Shown here piece after piece: positions 11,177 through 23,600 of a DNA stretch of 64,000 nucleotides; position 1 is the stretch's first letter, and each line of letters opens with the position of its first letter. Source of the DNA: Eucalyptus grandis (lineage: Eukaryota; Streptophyta; Magnoliopsida; Myrtales; Myrtaceae); the NCBI RefSeq assembly GCF_016545825.1, contig NC_052619.1, forward strand, positions 7,021,501 through 7,085,500. The letters are read 5' to 3'. The notes under the pieces are model-generated. The model was not told the origin of the DNA. It ran no database searches and worked only from the letters and a program-made list of their open reading frames with translations. The translations under genes were made by a program, and so were the position numbers.

Positions 11177-12493
11177 TGTTAGATATTTCAATAATATTTT
11201 GAAATATTTACAATAATAGCTTCGATAAAAGTTATACCGCATTGAAGATCATCATTATTTTTAACGGTCACATTATAGTTTCTTAGGTTCCGCATGAGAA
11301 CATTTTTGTTCCTCCAGATTTCTGTTCTTTTGTTCCTCGGAACAAAAAAAAAAAAAACAGAAATTTGTTTGGTAACGCCAAATTGTTTTTCTATTCCCGG
11401 AATAGAAAGTTATCCCGAGAATAGATTTGGAGCAAAAACGAGAAGCAAAAAAAAGTTGCTTCTTGTTCCCAGAAACAATTTCTAGAAATAAGCCAATTTT
11501 TTTTTTATTTTCTTTTATTCATCTCTCTTGCCAAGGTCACCTCCAACCGCCCGGAGCCACCGCCGCCTGCCGCCGTCGCCCATCGCAACCTACTACCGCC
11601 GCCCATTGTCGCCGCCTGACGCCGGTCGCTGCCGCCACCGGCCACCGCCACGCCGCACACGCCGCCACCGCCCGTCCCATCACCATCGCCCGTCGCAACC
11701 CGCCACTACTCGTCACCATAGCTGGTCGCAATTGCTCGCCACCACCGCACGACCACCGACCGCCGCCGACAGCCCATCAACGACCGCGGGGGGGCAGCTG
11801 ATGGGCTGTGCGGCGAAGGTTGGCGGTGACGGTCAGTAGCAAGCGACGGCTGGTGGTTGGCGGTCGGCGATCCGTGAGCAAGAATAAAAAACGAATAAAT
11901 ACAAAAATAAAACTGTTGCGTTACCAAATGCATTTCTATTCTTTTTCTATTCCAAGAGTAGAAATTTTGTATAGTTACCAAACGCATTCTTTTATTAAAA
12001 AATTGTTCCCCAAAATAGAAATAGAAAAGAATTATTTATGAAAAAAAATTCTTCCCCAGCCAAGAAGTGTTGTCATGCGCGCCCTTAACGGTCATATAAC
12101 GGCTTTTCAATCGTTTTGTAACGTTTAATTTATTTCTCAAATAAATCATTCGTTATTTTACAACGTTTCTTTTAACATCTCTATTTTGTCTAAATATAAA
12201 ATCTCATAAGACAATCTTAAAAATATACACACTAAATGAAAAAGAGAATATATTCTTTCTTTTGAAATCTTTTCTTTCCTTTTTTTTTGCTGGTTATACA
12301 CAACGTTGTTTTTGTTCCTTCTAATATTCAGTGCGGAATATAGAAGAATGTATGTTGTATCTTGGGAGGATAGCTGTCAAAAGCTTATCGCACCGAATTT
12401 CGCACTCCGAGAGGCGAAATTATCATTAAGGATAGTTCTTACGCTTGCACGCCTCAGACAAATCTATTTGTTTTCATCAGTTTTTTTCCTACA
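11177..12493 (+). repeat. 3' LTR of the copia element, split by a MITE
   Basis: The left part (11177-11285) and right part (12085-12493) together correspond to the 5' LTR. Shared words include CAATAATAGCTTCGATAAAA, AACGGTCA and TTTCTCAAATAAATC. The interruption is an insertion of 799 bp plus a duplicated TTA. The LTR ends TTCCTACA just before the TCACC duplication. Confidence 0.88.
11286..12084. mobile_element. PIF/Harbinger-like MITE, 799 bp, TTA duplication
   Basis: The insertion lies inside the 3' LTR, between TTA at 11283-11285 and TTA at 12085-12087. Its ends are imperfect inverted repeats: left GGTTCCGCATGAGAACA, right (reversed) GGGCGCGCATGACAACA. The flanking arms hold TTCTGTTCTTTTGTTCC and GGAACAAAAA words that also occur in the arms of the larger element at 50395-54403. 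The centre (11530-11870) is G+C-rich, full of CCGCC triplets, and codes for nothing recognisable. A 3-bp TTA duplication is the PIF/Harbinger signature. Confidence 0.78.
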
Positions 12494-12498
12494 TCACC

Positions 12499-14183
12499 TG
12501 TACTCATTAGAAGTGAGGAAATGTTAGGTTAAAATTTATTACTGATCAATGCTCTTATAAGCAAATTTTATGCCATAATGATGAACGGGAAAATTCATTA
12601 AAAATGATGAATTTCACAATCAAAATGCATTTTCTCAAGTTGTTTGAAAATCCGTCTTGTTAATGTTGCATGATGAAGAGAGAAGAATCCTCTTTTTTGA
12701 CCTTTTTTTTTTTTTGCTCTGTCCTCTTCTTTTGCTGTACTTTTTGTCTCGCAAGGACCCCCTTGGCGTTTTCTCTGTGGAAGATGTCTTCGCGAGTGAT
12801 GGATATTGCAGGGAGAAAACAAGAAAAACTAGCCTTGTTCTATTCGCGCCTGTCTTCAAGAAAAAATAGCCGTCCTCCCCAGCGAAGTGTCCTAACATGT
12901 TCTTTTTATATGGGAGAAAATTGGGTTTCAAAGAAAAGGACACAACTTTCTACTTTCACTTTGTAAGTATAGTCCAAATATCATCTGCCTTCGTCTCTTT
13001 CCTCTTTTCATGTATATCTTCCTTTCGCCAAATACGCTCAGGTCATGAATACATCTTATTATTTAATTCCCTCTACTCTTTTCCTTTTTTGTCCTCCAAT
13101 TGACCGAAGCTTTTAATATAATATGTCCCTCCTACTTCTAATTGCAATATCAACATATAAACTTGGGCCGAGCTTGGCCGAAATTAATTTACACGGGCTT
13201 ATTCTATTTCACTTTGCTCAAGACCTCCTAGCCTTAATCCAATTAGAATATACTTATATGGGCTTGTTACCATAAAAATGCTCCTAATATTTATGTGTAA
13301 TTAATCTAATATTTTTGTTTAGGGGTCAATGATCGATCTATAATTTTCTATACAATAAATGCATAAATAAATCATCAAAATTATAGGTGACAACACCTCT
13401 AAACCCATTGCGCACGAGGAGCGCAACAACATTTTACCAACAGGATGACATGAGTTCTTGGAGAAGACTTTCAGTTTTCAGTTGTGCAATTAGCACAATT
13501 CAATTTGTCCCTGGTGATCTCCACGTTTCCTTATTTGTGGAGCTGTCACTAAGTTTCCGCGCTCTTCTCGTTTAATCACTTATATTTTCTTCTTTTATGT
13601 TGTTATTCGATCCCTCAATGATTCTTTGTCTCATCCAATCAAAGAGTAATCTTGTTGTTTATGTCACGACATAATTCGTATATAGTTCCTTTGGGTCGTT
13701 CTCTCGCTACATGTATAGGCTGCTACAAGCCTACAAGTATCAATTAGATATTGCGTCTGAAAATCCTCACCTATTTATTCTCTCTATCTCCAATTTTTTT
13801 TTGGTATTTCTTGCCGAAGCCAACTGCTCTAAGGGCTGATAGTCTGTGACTCTAAAAATTTAAGGTGTTCAATGAAAGCATGGTCAATTACTCAAATATT
13901 AAGTTGCTCATCAATTCACTAAGTTGCTTTTGGACGGTACATTGTCATTCTGTAGATGCAGAAGAATGAGAAAGAGGACCAAAGCAAATTTTAGAGCGAA
14001 AAACTACGTGCTCAAACGAAGTACTTGTACATGCCAACTTAGATAATGGTTGCCCTAAACGTGGGCAACTCACAAACTCAAGGACTCAGCAAACAGTCCT
14101 CTTATTTCATGTCCTGGCCTAATAGAGTTCTCGCATAGCTCCTTTATTGGGGACATGGACCAGCAGAGAGATGCATAGGTTGC
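12499..14183. other. Gene-free stretch, including half of a dispersed repeat
   Basis: Positions 12499-12680 are the right half of a repeat whose left half is about 960-1104 and whose inverted, uninterrupted copy is at 31500-31830. The rest (12680-14183) is A+T-rich intergenic sequence downstream of SEO gene 1 with no coding signature that I can recognise. Confidence 0.6.
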
Positions 14184-17100
14184 CTAATGTGCGCCATGGC
14201 AACACTCAAACTTGACAAAGTTCTTCATCATGCGGGGACAAATTGGACACTTCACGTCCTCCGGGATGTAGCCCACCATGTTCGGGATGTAGAAGTGGTG
14301 GCACCTTGGAAGAACGTAGACCCGCTCGCGGTGCTCCTTGAAGGCTGCATCGAACGTCATCTCATTCCTTTTGACCGGCCCCTTCCAATTGGTCTCGTAC
14401 TGGGACAAGACCTTGGTGACGTCAACAATCGAGTCGTTGATCACGACCCGCGAACCCCTAGTGAGGACCGCGAACCCACCGTCCTTCTTGAAGTTGGTGT
14501 AGAGGCTGAGGACGTCCTGCATGAGCGGTTCGTGCACATCCGCTTTGGTTTGCAGTTTTGACAGCATAAGGCTCTCGAGGCGGCTCCAGAAAAGCTGATT
14601 TTTGGTGACATTGTAGGCGGCGATGGGAACACGATCTTCGATGATCTTCTTCACTGGCTCCTCAATTTCGTGGATTGCCTTGTTGTCTTCAGCTCCATAA
14701 AGGAGGATGTACTTCTGAGACTTGATCTGATCAATGATAATCAATCGGAACAATATTCAATGAAAAAAGTTCTTACGGATCAGTCCTCATATCTCTACAA
14801 TACAAAGCAAACGATCATCCTCTAATTTTAAGTTTTCCACAAAATTTCGGCAAAGCCTACCTCTAACTTAAGATGGGTAGTATACGTTAGCAGAAATAAG
14901 ATACTGTGAAATGGTCTGCTTAGTTCTCATTTTTTATTGCATAAATCTTTCAATTGATTCTAAATTTACATTAAAATCTCCAACCCTTCATAAATTAATT
15001 AAGTTCGCTTAATAAATTAAGTTAGAGCACAGTTTTTCTTCGTTAAGCGAATGGGTAAAAGGAAAGTGAAAAAGAATTAAAAAACATAGAACTTCTTACA
15101 GCTTCATTTATCTTAGGAATGACCATGTCAGTCAACAAGAGCTGAAACCAGCTGATACCAGGCTTGCTCAGTAAGGTTTTTTCCACTGATTCACTGAAAG
15201 GGAAAGCATCCCATCCCCAGAGCCTAATCATGCTCGTGGCATTTTTGTGTGAGACCCTTCCTTGGGGATCCAACACAGTCACGATGGTCTCTTGCCTATA
15301 GTGCCACTTCTCCTTGATGATCTTGATGGCCACCTTGTTGATAAGTGTCGGGTAGTGCACTGAGTACCACAGCATTTGCGACTGTAGATTCTTGAACTGG
15401 TTGTTTACGTCCTCGCCTTCTTGCTCGATGATCGGGACCCACACGATCTCATAGCGCTCCTCATGGAACTTGCTCTCGCTGTAGATCTTGATGAGGATGG
15501 AAAGGTCGTAGAGGTCAATTTTAGATCAGAAATCAGCAGCATCACATTCTTCCTCCGCAGGGACTCGACCTTATCCTGTGTGTCGTGGAACAATGAACAA
15601 GGATCAACATTTCACTCCTTTGGCCGCTAACACTAAAGCCGACAAGACAAATTTACACAAGGGCCAAAGCTAGGTATATATATTGCCACCTAGGTGAGAA
15701 CAAATGTTATGTTTTGATTTCAGCAAATCAGTTGAAAAGGAAATATTTGACAAGGACGAGTTTACGACCATAGCATCATTGTGGTACTCAACTAAGAACA
15801 TAAAGTTTGACCCAAAAAAAAAAAAAACATATAAGTGTTGTGGAATTAGAGAGTTAGAAGATAGAACCGTGGTCTTCTTTGAGCCAATGTAGAGTGGCTG
15901 AGGATCGTCCTTGGTGTAAACCAAGGCCTTGATGAGCTCCACATTATCAGTAGGGGCATTAAATAGTCGCTGCAGCCTCTGATATTCTCTAATTTCCTCT
16001 GCATTCAAATTGAAACTGATGAGAACGTTAGTCTAATATTCAAAGCATGAATATCACAAATCGAAGAAATTAACTATTACCCTTTTTTTGCTTGTAATCT
16101 TCGTAATGTCTCTTGATAGTGTGGTGGATCATGTTCACTTTCCGAGCAAAGGTCGGGAGATCTTTTCCCTTGTAGCTGAAAATAACAAGAGCCCTCTTTA
16201 AGAGAAAGTGAAAAAGAATGCTCTCCTTTAAAATTCGAGTCTATGGAAATGCTTTTAGATGATTCATTACATGTTTTCATAAAGAAATAAAATAAAAGCT
16301 GTAAAACATGTTTCTTTTTTCCCAAAAGAGATGCAAAAGAGGGGATTGTTAGTGACTCGTACTCATCAACGAGGCTGATGAGGCTGGTGAACTGAATCGA
16401 GCAAGCGAGGACACTGATGATGATCTGATAAACGCTGCTTGGGATGTCGATTGCCGTGGACAGCTCAGGAACATCTTTGTTGTCGTGCTCGAACTCCACG
16501 ATGCACTCGGTCATGCTCAATGTGGTCTTGATCATTTCATTCAGAACTCCATACACTTGGATCTTTTGCACGTCCGAGGGCTTGGTGATTGCAGGTAACC
16601 CCTTCAGTATGGCTAGCGATTCCGCAAGCTTGTCCGATGGTTGGATCTGAGCGAGTCGCCAAAAGTCGCCATAGAATAGAGCAAGCGACGAAAGGGTAAT
16701 CACAGCCTTATTGACCCAGAGTAGCTCGATAGCTCGTGAAAGATCGAGTTCATCGTTTCACGCACATTTTTGGTGTCCAGTGCCTTGCATGTGATCTGAT
16801 AACATGATGATAATGATGATGATGTCACTACATGGGATTAGTTATTACCAAGCTCTAAACAGTAAAAGTAGCCAAAACAAAAGCCATTCTTCACATAAAC
16901 GAAAATAAAATATTGGAAGGGACATAACAACATACCTCACAAGCCACTTCGCTGATTGCTGCTAGGGGTGGATTGAAGCCCTCTTTTGGTGGCTTGAATG
17001 CAGGGCTTCCAGATCCTTGAGTGCCCTGCAGCTTATGCATATGTAAGACTAATTGCTGGAGAGAGAGGGAGGCACTAATTAAACGATATGATGAGAAAAA

Positions 17101-17613
17101 AATTCTTGGTTTTTAACTGTTAAACTAAGGAATCCACAGTTATTCCATTGAAATTACGTATAGATATATGATCATAATTTATAACTAAAAAATTGTCATT
17201 TTTTATTCAAAAATTCACTAGTGATGAAAGTATATCCTAAGATGCGGTTGTTTCGCGAAAAAAAAAATTAAATTCTTTAAGAATGATTTATACACAATCA
17301 TTTTTGTTGATAATAAAAATAGTTTTATTTGATTTACTTTTACAAGTGTTGTAAATTCTTAATTTTTGAAAAATGCTTATTAAATCAAACTAAAAAAGAG
17401 CGTTCAAAAGTAAATCTATAAGAATTATTGTCAAAATCCTCAAAATCAGAGAAAAAATGAACCCTTAATAAAATACATATATAATGAATTAAATAAATAA
17501 CAACTTATGATGAGTTCGATCTAATTTCCTATGTCATATTGATTATTGTGTCATTGACTTAAGGATGAATAGATTTCTCGTGATTATTCTTACCTTTTAC
17601 CAAAAAAAAAGAT

Positions 17614-18098
17614 AGGGTTAATACTCTAAAAAACCTCAAACTGGTACACATGTGACAAATTTACTAAAAACTATTTTTTTGACCATGAAAAACTCCAAAC
17701 CGGTATACCTTTACCCCGATTGACCATAAAAAAATGACAAATTTATCCCAAACTAATTTATTCAACCATAAAAAACCCCAAATTGGCAAATTTGAGACAA
17801 ATATACCCTCCGCTAAATTAGATTAATATTACAAAAAATCACAAAAATCGTAAATTGTGACAAACGCAGCATAAAATCCCAAATTGATATATCACCAATT
17901 ATCATGTGTCATTTAACTTAGTAATTTAACTATAATATTTAACAAAAATTAATAGAGGGTAAATTTGTCACAAGTATATCAGTTTGGGGTAAATTTGTCA
18001 AAGGTATACCAGTTTGGGATTTTTGGTGATAAAAAAAATAGTTTATGGTAAATTTGTTATAGCTGTACTAATTTGGCGTTTTTCAGAGTATTAACCCT
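17614..18098. mobile_element. Palindromic MITE A in SEO gene 1 intron 1
   Basis: This 485-bp element starts AGGGTTAATACTCTAAAAAA and ends with the near inverse (TTTTTCAGAGTATTAACCCT). The arms repeat the phrases CCCAAACTGGTACAC and GACAAATTTACC, forward on the left and inverted on the right, so the whole element can fold back on itself. A second copy is at 18676-19184 and weaker pieces are at 21450-21520 and 23410-23590. The superfamily was not determined because no clear target duplication is visible. Confidence 0.75.
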
Positions 18099-18675
18099 TT
18101 TTATTATTATATATAAGTGCAACCAAATCGTCAAACCTATTAAATTCTTATTTGATCAAATTTGTGCTTAGATGCAGTGGAATAAGCACAAGAAAATTGT
18201 AATAAAAGCTATAATTCTAACCTCTATCTAGAAAGGTTGAGGACTAAATGAGAATGACGTGCTATTTAGTGCTGACCTAGATATGAGACAAGTACAAAAA
18301 AAAGCAAAGAAGAAATGCTTTGGTGCACAAAATTCATAAAACCACTCAATATGCAGCAACCTTTGCCTCTCACATACCCTAGTTAGTGGGGGAAAAATAT
18401 TTAACTATGAACGAGGGATATGAGGTGTGCGAGTGCTGACATGTTGAAATAAGGATTGTAGTCTAAATTTAAACTAACCTTATTATTAAACCAACCAACA
18501 AAGAAAATTTGTTACTAGTAGTTTATTAAGTACTCAGTAAGTGTGATTTAGCTTGTGTTTCAACTTGATTAAGATAGTCCACGTATCGGGATTGTACTTG
18601 ATTTGAAGGTGCTCTTCTCATCGTACAAAAAGATATCGACCATTCACATGAGTAAGTGGATGGTCGAAAAAAAAT

Positions 18676-19184
18676 GGTTAATACCTTGAAAAACCCCAAA
18701 CTGGTACACCCATGATAAATTTACCAAAAACTATTTTTTTTTTTTTTTACCATAAAAACCCCAAACTGATACACATTTGACAAATTTACCCCGACCGACC
18801 ATAAAAAATCATTAACTTGTATATTTATAATAAATTTATCCCAAACTAATTTATTCGACCGAAAAAAATCCAAACTAATAAATTTGTAACAAATATACTC
18901 TCCGCTAAATTGGATTAATATCACACAAAAATTACAAAAATTGTAAAATGTACAAACAGAGCGTAAAATCCCAAATTAGTATATTAGTCAACTGTCACGT
19001 GTCATTTAACTTAATAATTTGATAATAATATTTAACAAAATTAACATAAAGTAAATTTGTCACAAATGTACAAATTTGAAGTAAATTTGTAAAAGGTTAT
19101 CAATTAGGTTTTTTGGTGATCAAAAAATATTTTGTGATAAATTTATAATAAATGTATCAATTTATGGTTTTTCAGGTATTAACT
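18676..19184. mobile_element. Palindromic MITE B in SEO gene 1 intron 1
   Basis: It is a second copy of the element at 17614-18098 in the same orientation. It starts GGTTAATACCTTGAAAAACC, contains ACCCCAAACTGGTACACC, and ends TTTTTCAGGTATTAAC. It is more diverged and has an A/T run of 16 bases near 18735. Both copies lie within the 1.6 kb that is missing from the intron-like paralogue at 690-870. Confidence 0.72.
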
Positions 19185-19490
19185 TAAAAATATATTCTCA
19201 TAATTAGAATGATGGATACGAGCCCTCACAAAAGTTGACTGCCATTGCCAGTGGGTTGCTTAATGATTAGGAAAAGTAAACTTTCTGGCGCATATTAATT
19301 AATTTACCTGTCGAAGCTTCTCTAGCAATTCGTCCTTTTGCGAAACATGAAAATTCGATCTATTTCTAGAGGGACGACAATTGGTAGCTGTCATTTCATT
19401 TGACCCATCAACACTTCTACTTATCAAGAAAGGACTCGCCGTAGTCAAAACCTATTAATTAATTCTGTCCGGATGCAATTTTCAGATCCC

Positions 19491-19715
19491 TTGCTTTATC
19501 TTTCTTGTTTGTCCTCGGCCATGTCAAAAGATAAAAAAAAGCAAGTGGAAAAGGGTGAAGCGGGGTGGACAGCCAATGAACTTGTCCAATAGCTCAATAA
19601 TGCATGTCGTTGCCGTGCGTGGATACTGCTGTTATCAGATCGATTGCTTTGCTTTATCTCTTCTTTTTTCACCTTGGCCATGTCATAACAGAAGAAAGTA
19701 AAAAAGTAGGCATGA
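19491..19715. repeat. Imperfect tandem duplication in intron 1
   Basis: Two related blocks about 150 bp apart share TGCTTTATCTTTCTTGTTT / TGCTTTATCTCTTCTTTTT and GGCCATGTCA followed by an AGAAAA-rich run. This is a local duplication with no evident function. Confidence 0.5.
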
Positions 19716-19959
19716 GAGAGACAGAGAGATGTCACGTCAGTCCCTTCTGTGTTTGGTATATTGCATGGCCTTCATCATAATTGTACGTGGCGGTGACTGT
19801 TCTAGTTAAATATATGATCCCCAGACCAAAAGTTCTAGGTCCATTAATGTTGTGGAATTTGAGCTACTCGTTTGGCCTTAGTAAGGCAGGAATGGATAAA
19901 GATGTAATGAAATTTCTAGTATCTAATAAAGTCGGTGGTAAGTGTCGAATATTGATGTA

Positions 19960-20420
19960 TGTTATCCACCGTGCCGGCAACCTATGGACTAAGGCGACGA
20001 CGGTCACAACCACCACAAACAACTGGAAGTGTTAGGTCTCTCCCTTCCTTATCATCACCGTCATTGAGGGGAAGGAGCTGTAGCCGCACATAAGCTTTGG
20101 CCTGGCGGCGCTCATCCCAAGCCCTCGATCTTAGATCCAAGGTTTGGTCAACCTCAAATTTGAGATCTAAGGCTCGAATGTGTCGGCTGAGCTCGAGCTC
20201 AACGACGGTGATGACGACCACGGCCTACCAAGTGGAAATCCGAGGCGACAGGTTGCCAGCCAAGAGACAAGGAGTCGATGGTGATTGGTTGCGGCGGTGG
20301 TTGAGGACGGAGGTGATGACTACCGGGTGTTGTGGTGGTAGTCCTTGGGCAGTGGTCAACGATTTTATGTGGAGGTGGCCACGGCGACAAGACTCCGTAG
20401 CCTTGGTTATGCAATATCCG
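19960..20420. other. G+C-rich block in intron 1, uncharacterised
   Basis: The block is much richer in G+C than the intron around it and contains open frames on both strands without any recognisable domain. It resembles the G+C-rich centres of the non-autonomous elements elsewhere in this window, but no terminal repeats were found. Confidence 0.4.
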
Positions 20421-21062
20421 AACATATTCACATTATACCTCACCCTCTAGGTGAGAATTCTTTTTATCCAGATTTTTACATTACCTCAAATGTCGGATTA
20501 AATAAAAATTATCTGACCTAGAGTTATATTCGGCCAATCAAATGCAGTCTTCAGGTTTATTTGCGAAAGATGGTTTAATTCACTATGGTTTACACCATAA
20601 ACGCACATTTTTGATAGATTACTAAGCTTAGTAAAACCATTTAATACTGTATCTCTCTCGCACGCACCCACAAATACACAAAATGTATGGTATTATCACA
20701 ATTTTTACCTTAGGGTTGACGACGGAGTCGGCGATCGCAGCAGTTCCACGGAGGGTGTTGTCGACGAGAAGGAAGAGAGACTGGACATCAACGTCTCCTT
20801 CGTCAGGAGCGTGAGTGTCCACCATCTCCTTCATGAACTTCTCGTCGTCGAAAATGGCAAGCAGGCTGTTCAGCATGCTCTGGTCAACCTTGCTTCTCTC
20901 CCTCCGGAGAATCTGGCTGACGGTCTTGCTCGCCATTATCTCGAATCTCAAAGAGAGAGAGAGCAAGAGAAAAGAGAGGCTAGGCTTTTGAGTGTTTAGA
21001 GAGAGCAAAACTAGAGGAAGAGAGTGTGCAGGCGGTGTGGTGTGGTCAGGGCAGGCTAGCTC

Positions 21063-21070
21063 TATTTATA
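21063..21070 (-). promoter_or_regulatory. TATA box of SEO gene 1
   Basis: The minus strand reads GGCTATAAATAGAGC about 130 bp upstream of the ATG at 20936. The other two SEO starts in the window have a TATA box at nearly the same distance. Confidence 0.65.
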
Positions 21071-21299
21071 GCCGTGGATGCAAGGAAAGAGACTGGAGAT
21101 AGAAAAGATTATGTTTTAAAAAATGTTTTTAGGCGAACGAAAACTATCCAGTATGAACAGATGCCCAAGCATTACTACGAGAGCGGCACACTTGTTACAG
21201 AATATTATTTGAACAATAAAGTCCCGATGGACGAGCTCGTCACTACAATCCTAACAAGGTGCGAGTGTGTACATAAAGTCAAGCGTTGAACTTAGTACT

Positions 21300-22424
21300 G
21301 CCTTAGATGAACCAAGGACTTTTGAGATTGGGATGAGTTCCATATTCAAAATTGGAACCATTTCTTCATGTCTGTTGGAATTAATTTCGTACGACTTGAC
21401 CAATCGCATGAACAACACAAGTATCCAATTGTGAAGTAATTCTTTTATAGGTTAATGCCACAAAAAATTCAAAATTGGTATATATGCAATAAATTTACTA
21501 AAACTAATTTTTTTTTAAAGATAATGATTAACTAATGGTGCTGGCATTTTACAGAGAATGACAGTTAAGTCTTGGCCACAAAAGCGTTTCGTGGGTTCAT
21601 CCGGTTTCCATTGAAGTTACGTTATTTAAAATAACATATGAAAGATTATTTACTCAAGATTACGCATAATTAAACAAAAAATATTACTTAATTATAGCCA
21701 GTCCTCCTGCAAGTTAAAGAAATATTATCCTACTTAATAATTATTGTATTAAAATTCCCAAAGTTTATCTCATCTGTATAATATTAAAATGTGTTACTAC
21801 TTTCAGGCTTCGGTGAGACTAGCTAGTCTGCAAAAGCAACAACTCAAATGTGAGAAATATGAAATTAGAGCCAGGACATGGAATCAAAGACGAATATGAT
21901 TGATAGTTTTTATCCAATTTTATTTGAATAACTGTTATTTTTTACTAAGTTTCTATGAATTTTTCCATATTGCATCTTAGAATTAAATTTTACAATATAT
22001 TTTATCTCGTTCTTTGGTCTATGATTTTTTATTTGCCATTGTGAAGTGCACCATCACTATATATTTTGTCTCACTTTAGTCTATCACATAGCTAGCAATA
22101 TAATCATATAACTTTTAGTTCTTGAATTTAACTAAAATTTTAATTTCTCTCTTGAAAATTACACGTGACATTTTACTAATAAATATTGGTACAAAGCATG
22201 AAACTTAAATAAATACGAAAGGCATACTTTTACGTAATTTTTTTTTCACTACAGGTGTTTAATATTGTGCTAAATGATAAGGTTCTGATTTTTTAATTAT
22301 TTAAGAGGGTGCTTTTGTAATTTTGCAGCATAAGGGCCATTTTTTTATAATTAATTTTGGAAATTTGTACTCCGGTTGCCCAAATGAGTCCAACTAGTAC
22401 AATGGAAGATTTGGGGCTGTACGG
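21300..22424. other. Intergenic A+T-rich sequence
   Basis: No gene is seen. A fragment related to the palindromic MITE family of SEO gene 1 intron 1 is present at about 21450-21520 (CAAAATTGGTATATATGCAA, then AAATTTACT). Confidence 0.5.
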
Positions 22425-23375
22425 TAGAGGTGTCAAAATGGGTCATTGACCCATTTATGGTTAAATGGGTTGTTAATGGGTCAAGCTTTATTTCCTAAAG
22501 CACCAAAATGGGTTTTAATAGGTTAAGACTAAGATATTTGGGTCTTAAATGGGTTAGATAGTTGACCCATTTAAGACCCATAAAAAAAATGAACCAATTT
22601 ATTTTCACTCAAAACCTTACCATCTCTCTCTTTTCTCTTTAACTTTACAATTATTTTTTTTTATAAAAACCGAAATTATAATTATTTTTATTTTAATTTT
22701 CTTTTATTTTTTATTTTTTTTCCTTTTTTTTTTTCTTTCTTCTTCCTCCGGTCGCCGATATGGCGATGGTCGGCGACCAGCCAGGCGATTGCCTCGAGCT
22801 CACCTCCGCCTCGCCGACGTTAGCGAGGCTGAAGGCCTCGCTCGACATCGGCGAGCCTCGAGCTCGCCAAATCTAGTGAGCCATGAGCGTGCCGATGTCG
22901 GCAAGCCGGGCGAGCTCGAGGCTCACCTATGGTTGGCCGCCGTCCATCATCGTGGCCGGCGGCCAACCAAAGAAGAAGAAGAACATAAAAGAAAAAAAAA
23001 GAAAATAAATAAATAAATAAATAATTATATTTAAAAATAAAATTAATTAAATTTATTTTTTAAAAATAAAATTAATTAAAATTGATTTTTAAAATAATTA
23101 TTTTAAAAATTATAAAAATTTCCATTAAATTTGTGTTGTATAAAACTATTTTAGTTTATATATAAGAATAATTTTTCCTAAATTTGGTTAAATATGAAAA
23201 TATTTTATTAATATGGGTCGGGTTGAGTATGGGTTGGGTATGAGTTGGGTCGGGTATGAGTCGAAAAATCTACATTAAACATAAATGGGTCATAAATTGA
23301 TTAATGGATCAATTTGGGTCGACCTATTAATGACCCGACCCAAACCCGACCCGACTCACCTGTCTGACACCTCTA
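22425..23375. mobile_element. Non-autonomous hAT-type element, 951 bp
   Basis: The ends are TAGAGGTGTCA on the left and TGACACCTCTA on the right, an 11-bp inverted repeat. It is flanked by 8-bp direct repeats with one mismatch (CTGTACGG at 22417-22424, CCGTACGG at 23376-23383). The subterminal regions are rich in GGGTCATTGACCCATTTA and GGGTCGGGT-type words. The middle has a pyrimidine tract followed by a G+C-rich island (22745-22975) and a TAAA-rich stretch. No transposase is encoded. Confidence 0.88.
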
Positions 23376-23399
23376 CCGTACGGTTAGCCTAGTTGGAAC

Positions 23400-23600
23400 T
23401 TTTTTTTTTTTTAATATCGAAAATTCTAAATCGATACATCTGTAACAAAATTACTCTCACTTAGTGATGAATTTACACTCTTCTTTGCCAAATTTATGCT
23501 CATCCAATGATGTGAGTAGTTTTTTTATGGTTAAAAAATTAGTTTGGGATAAATTTATCACAAGTATATCAGTTCGGAGTTTTAATGATATTGACCATTT
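23400..23600. repeat. Partial copy of the palindromic MITE family
   Basis: The segment carries CTAAATCGATACATCTGTAA and GATAAATTTATCACAAGTAT, then CAGTTCGGAGTTTTAATGAT. These match the phrases of MITE A and B with divergence. It lies just outside the hAT element at 22425-23375. Confidence 0.5.

Larger units (their letters stand above)
1105..12498 (+). mobile_element. Nested Ty1/copia LTR retrotransposon with TCACC target duplication
   Basis: The element runs from 1110 to 12493 between two copies of TCACC (1105-1109 and 12494-12498). The LTRs begin TGTTGGATAT or TGTTAGATAT and end TTCCTACA. The inside has decayed gag, protease, integrase, reverse transcriptase and RNase H in the copia order (integrase before reverse transcriptase). 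The coding region is split by two solo LTR insertions (2842-3794 and 4666-8683) and the 3' LTR by a MITE (11286-12084). Without the insertions the element would be about 5.6 kb, a usual copia size. Many stops and frameshifts show it is dead. Confidence 0.9.
14184..20936 (-). pseudogene. SEO: Sieve element occlusion (SEO) gene 1, two frameshifts
   Basis: SEO proteins build phloem P-protein filaments or forisomes in sieve elements. Seven exons can be placed from splice sites and alignment with SEO gene 2: 20709-20936, 16936-17025, 16363-16795, 16081-16175, 15868-15998, 15100-15575 and 14184-14726. The start (MASKTVSQIL) is followed by the SEO N-terminal signature FDDEKFMKEMVDTHAPDEGD. The thioredoxin-like middle begins RRKNVMLLISDL, and the C-terminus ends with the conserved CPICP...FECCHGAH. 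Exons 4 and 5 have exactly the same lengths (95 and 131 bp) as in SEO gene 2. Exon 3 lacks one base near 16718 and exon 6 lacks one near 15509, each shifting the frame. Restored, it would be about 665 residues. Either it is a recent pseudogene or the assembly has two errors; the first is more likely. Intron 1 is 3.7 kb and full of repeats. Confidence 0.88.
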
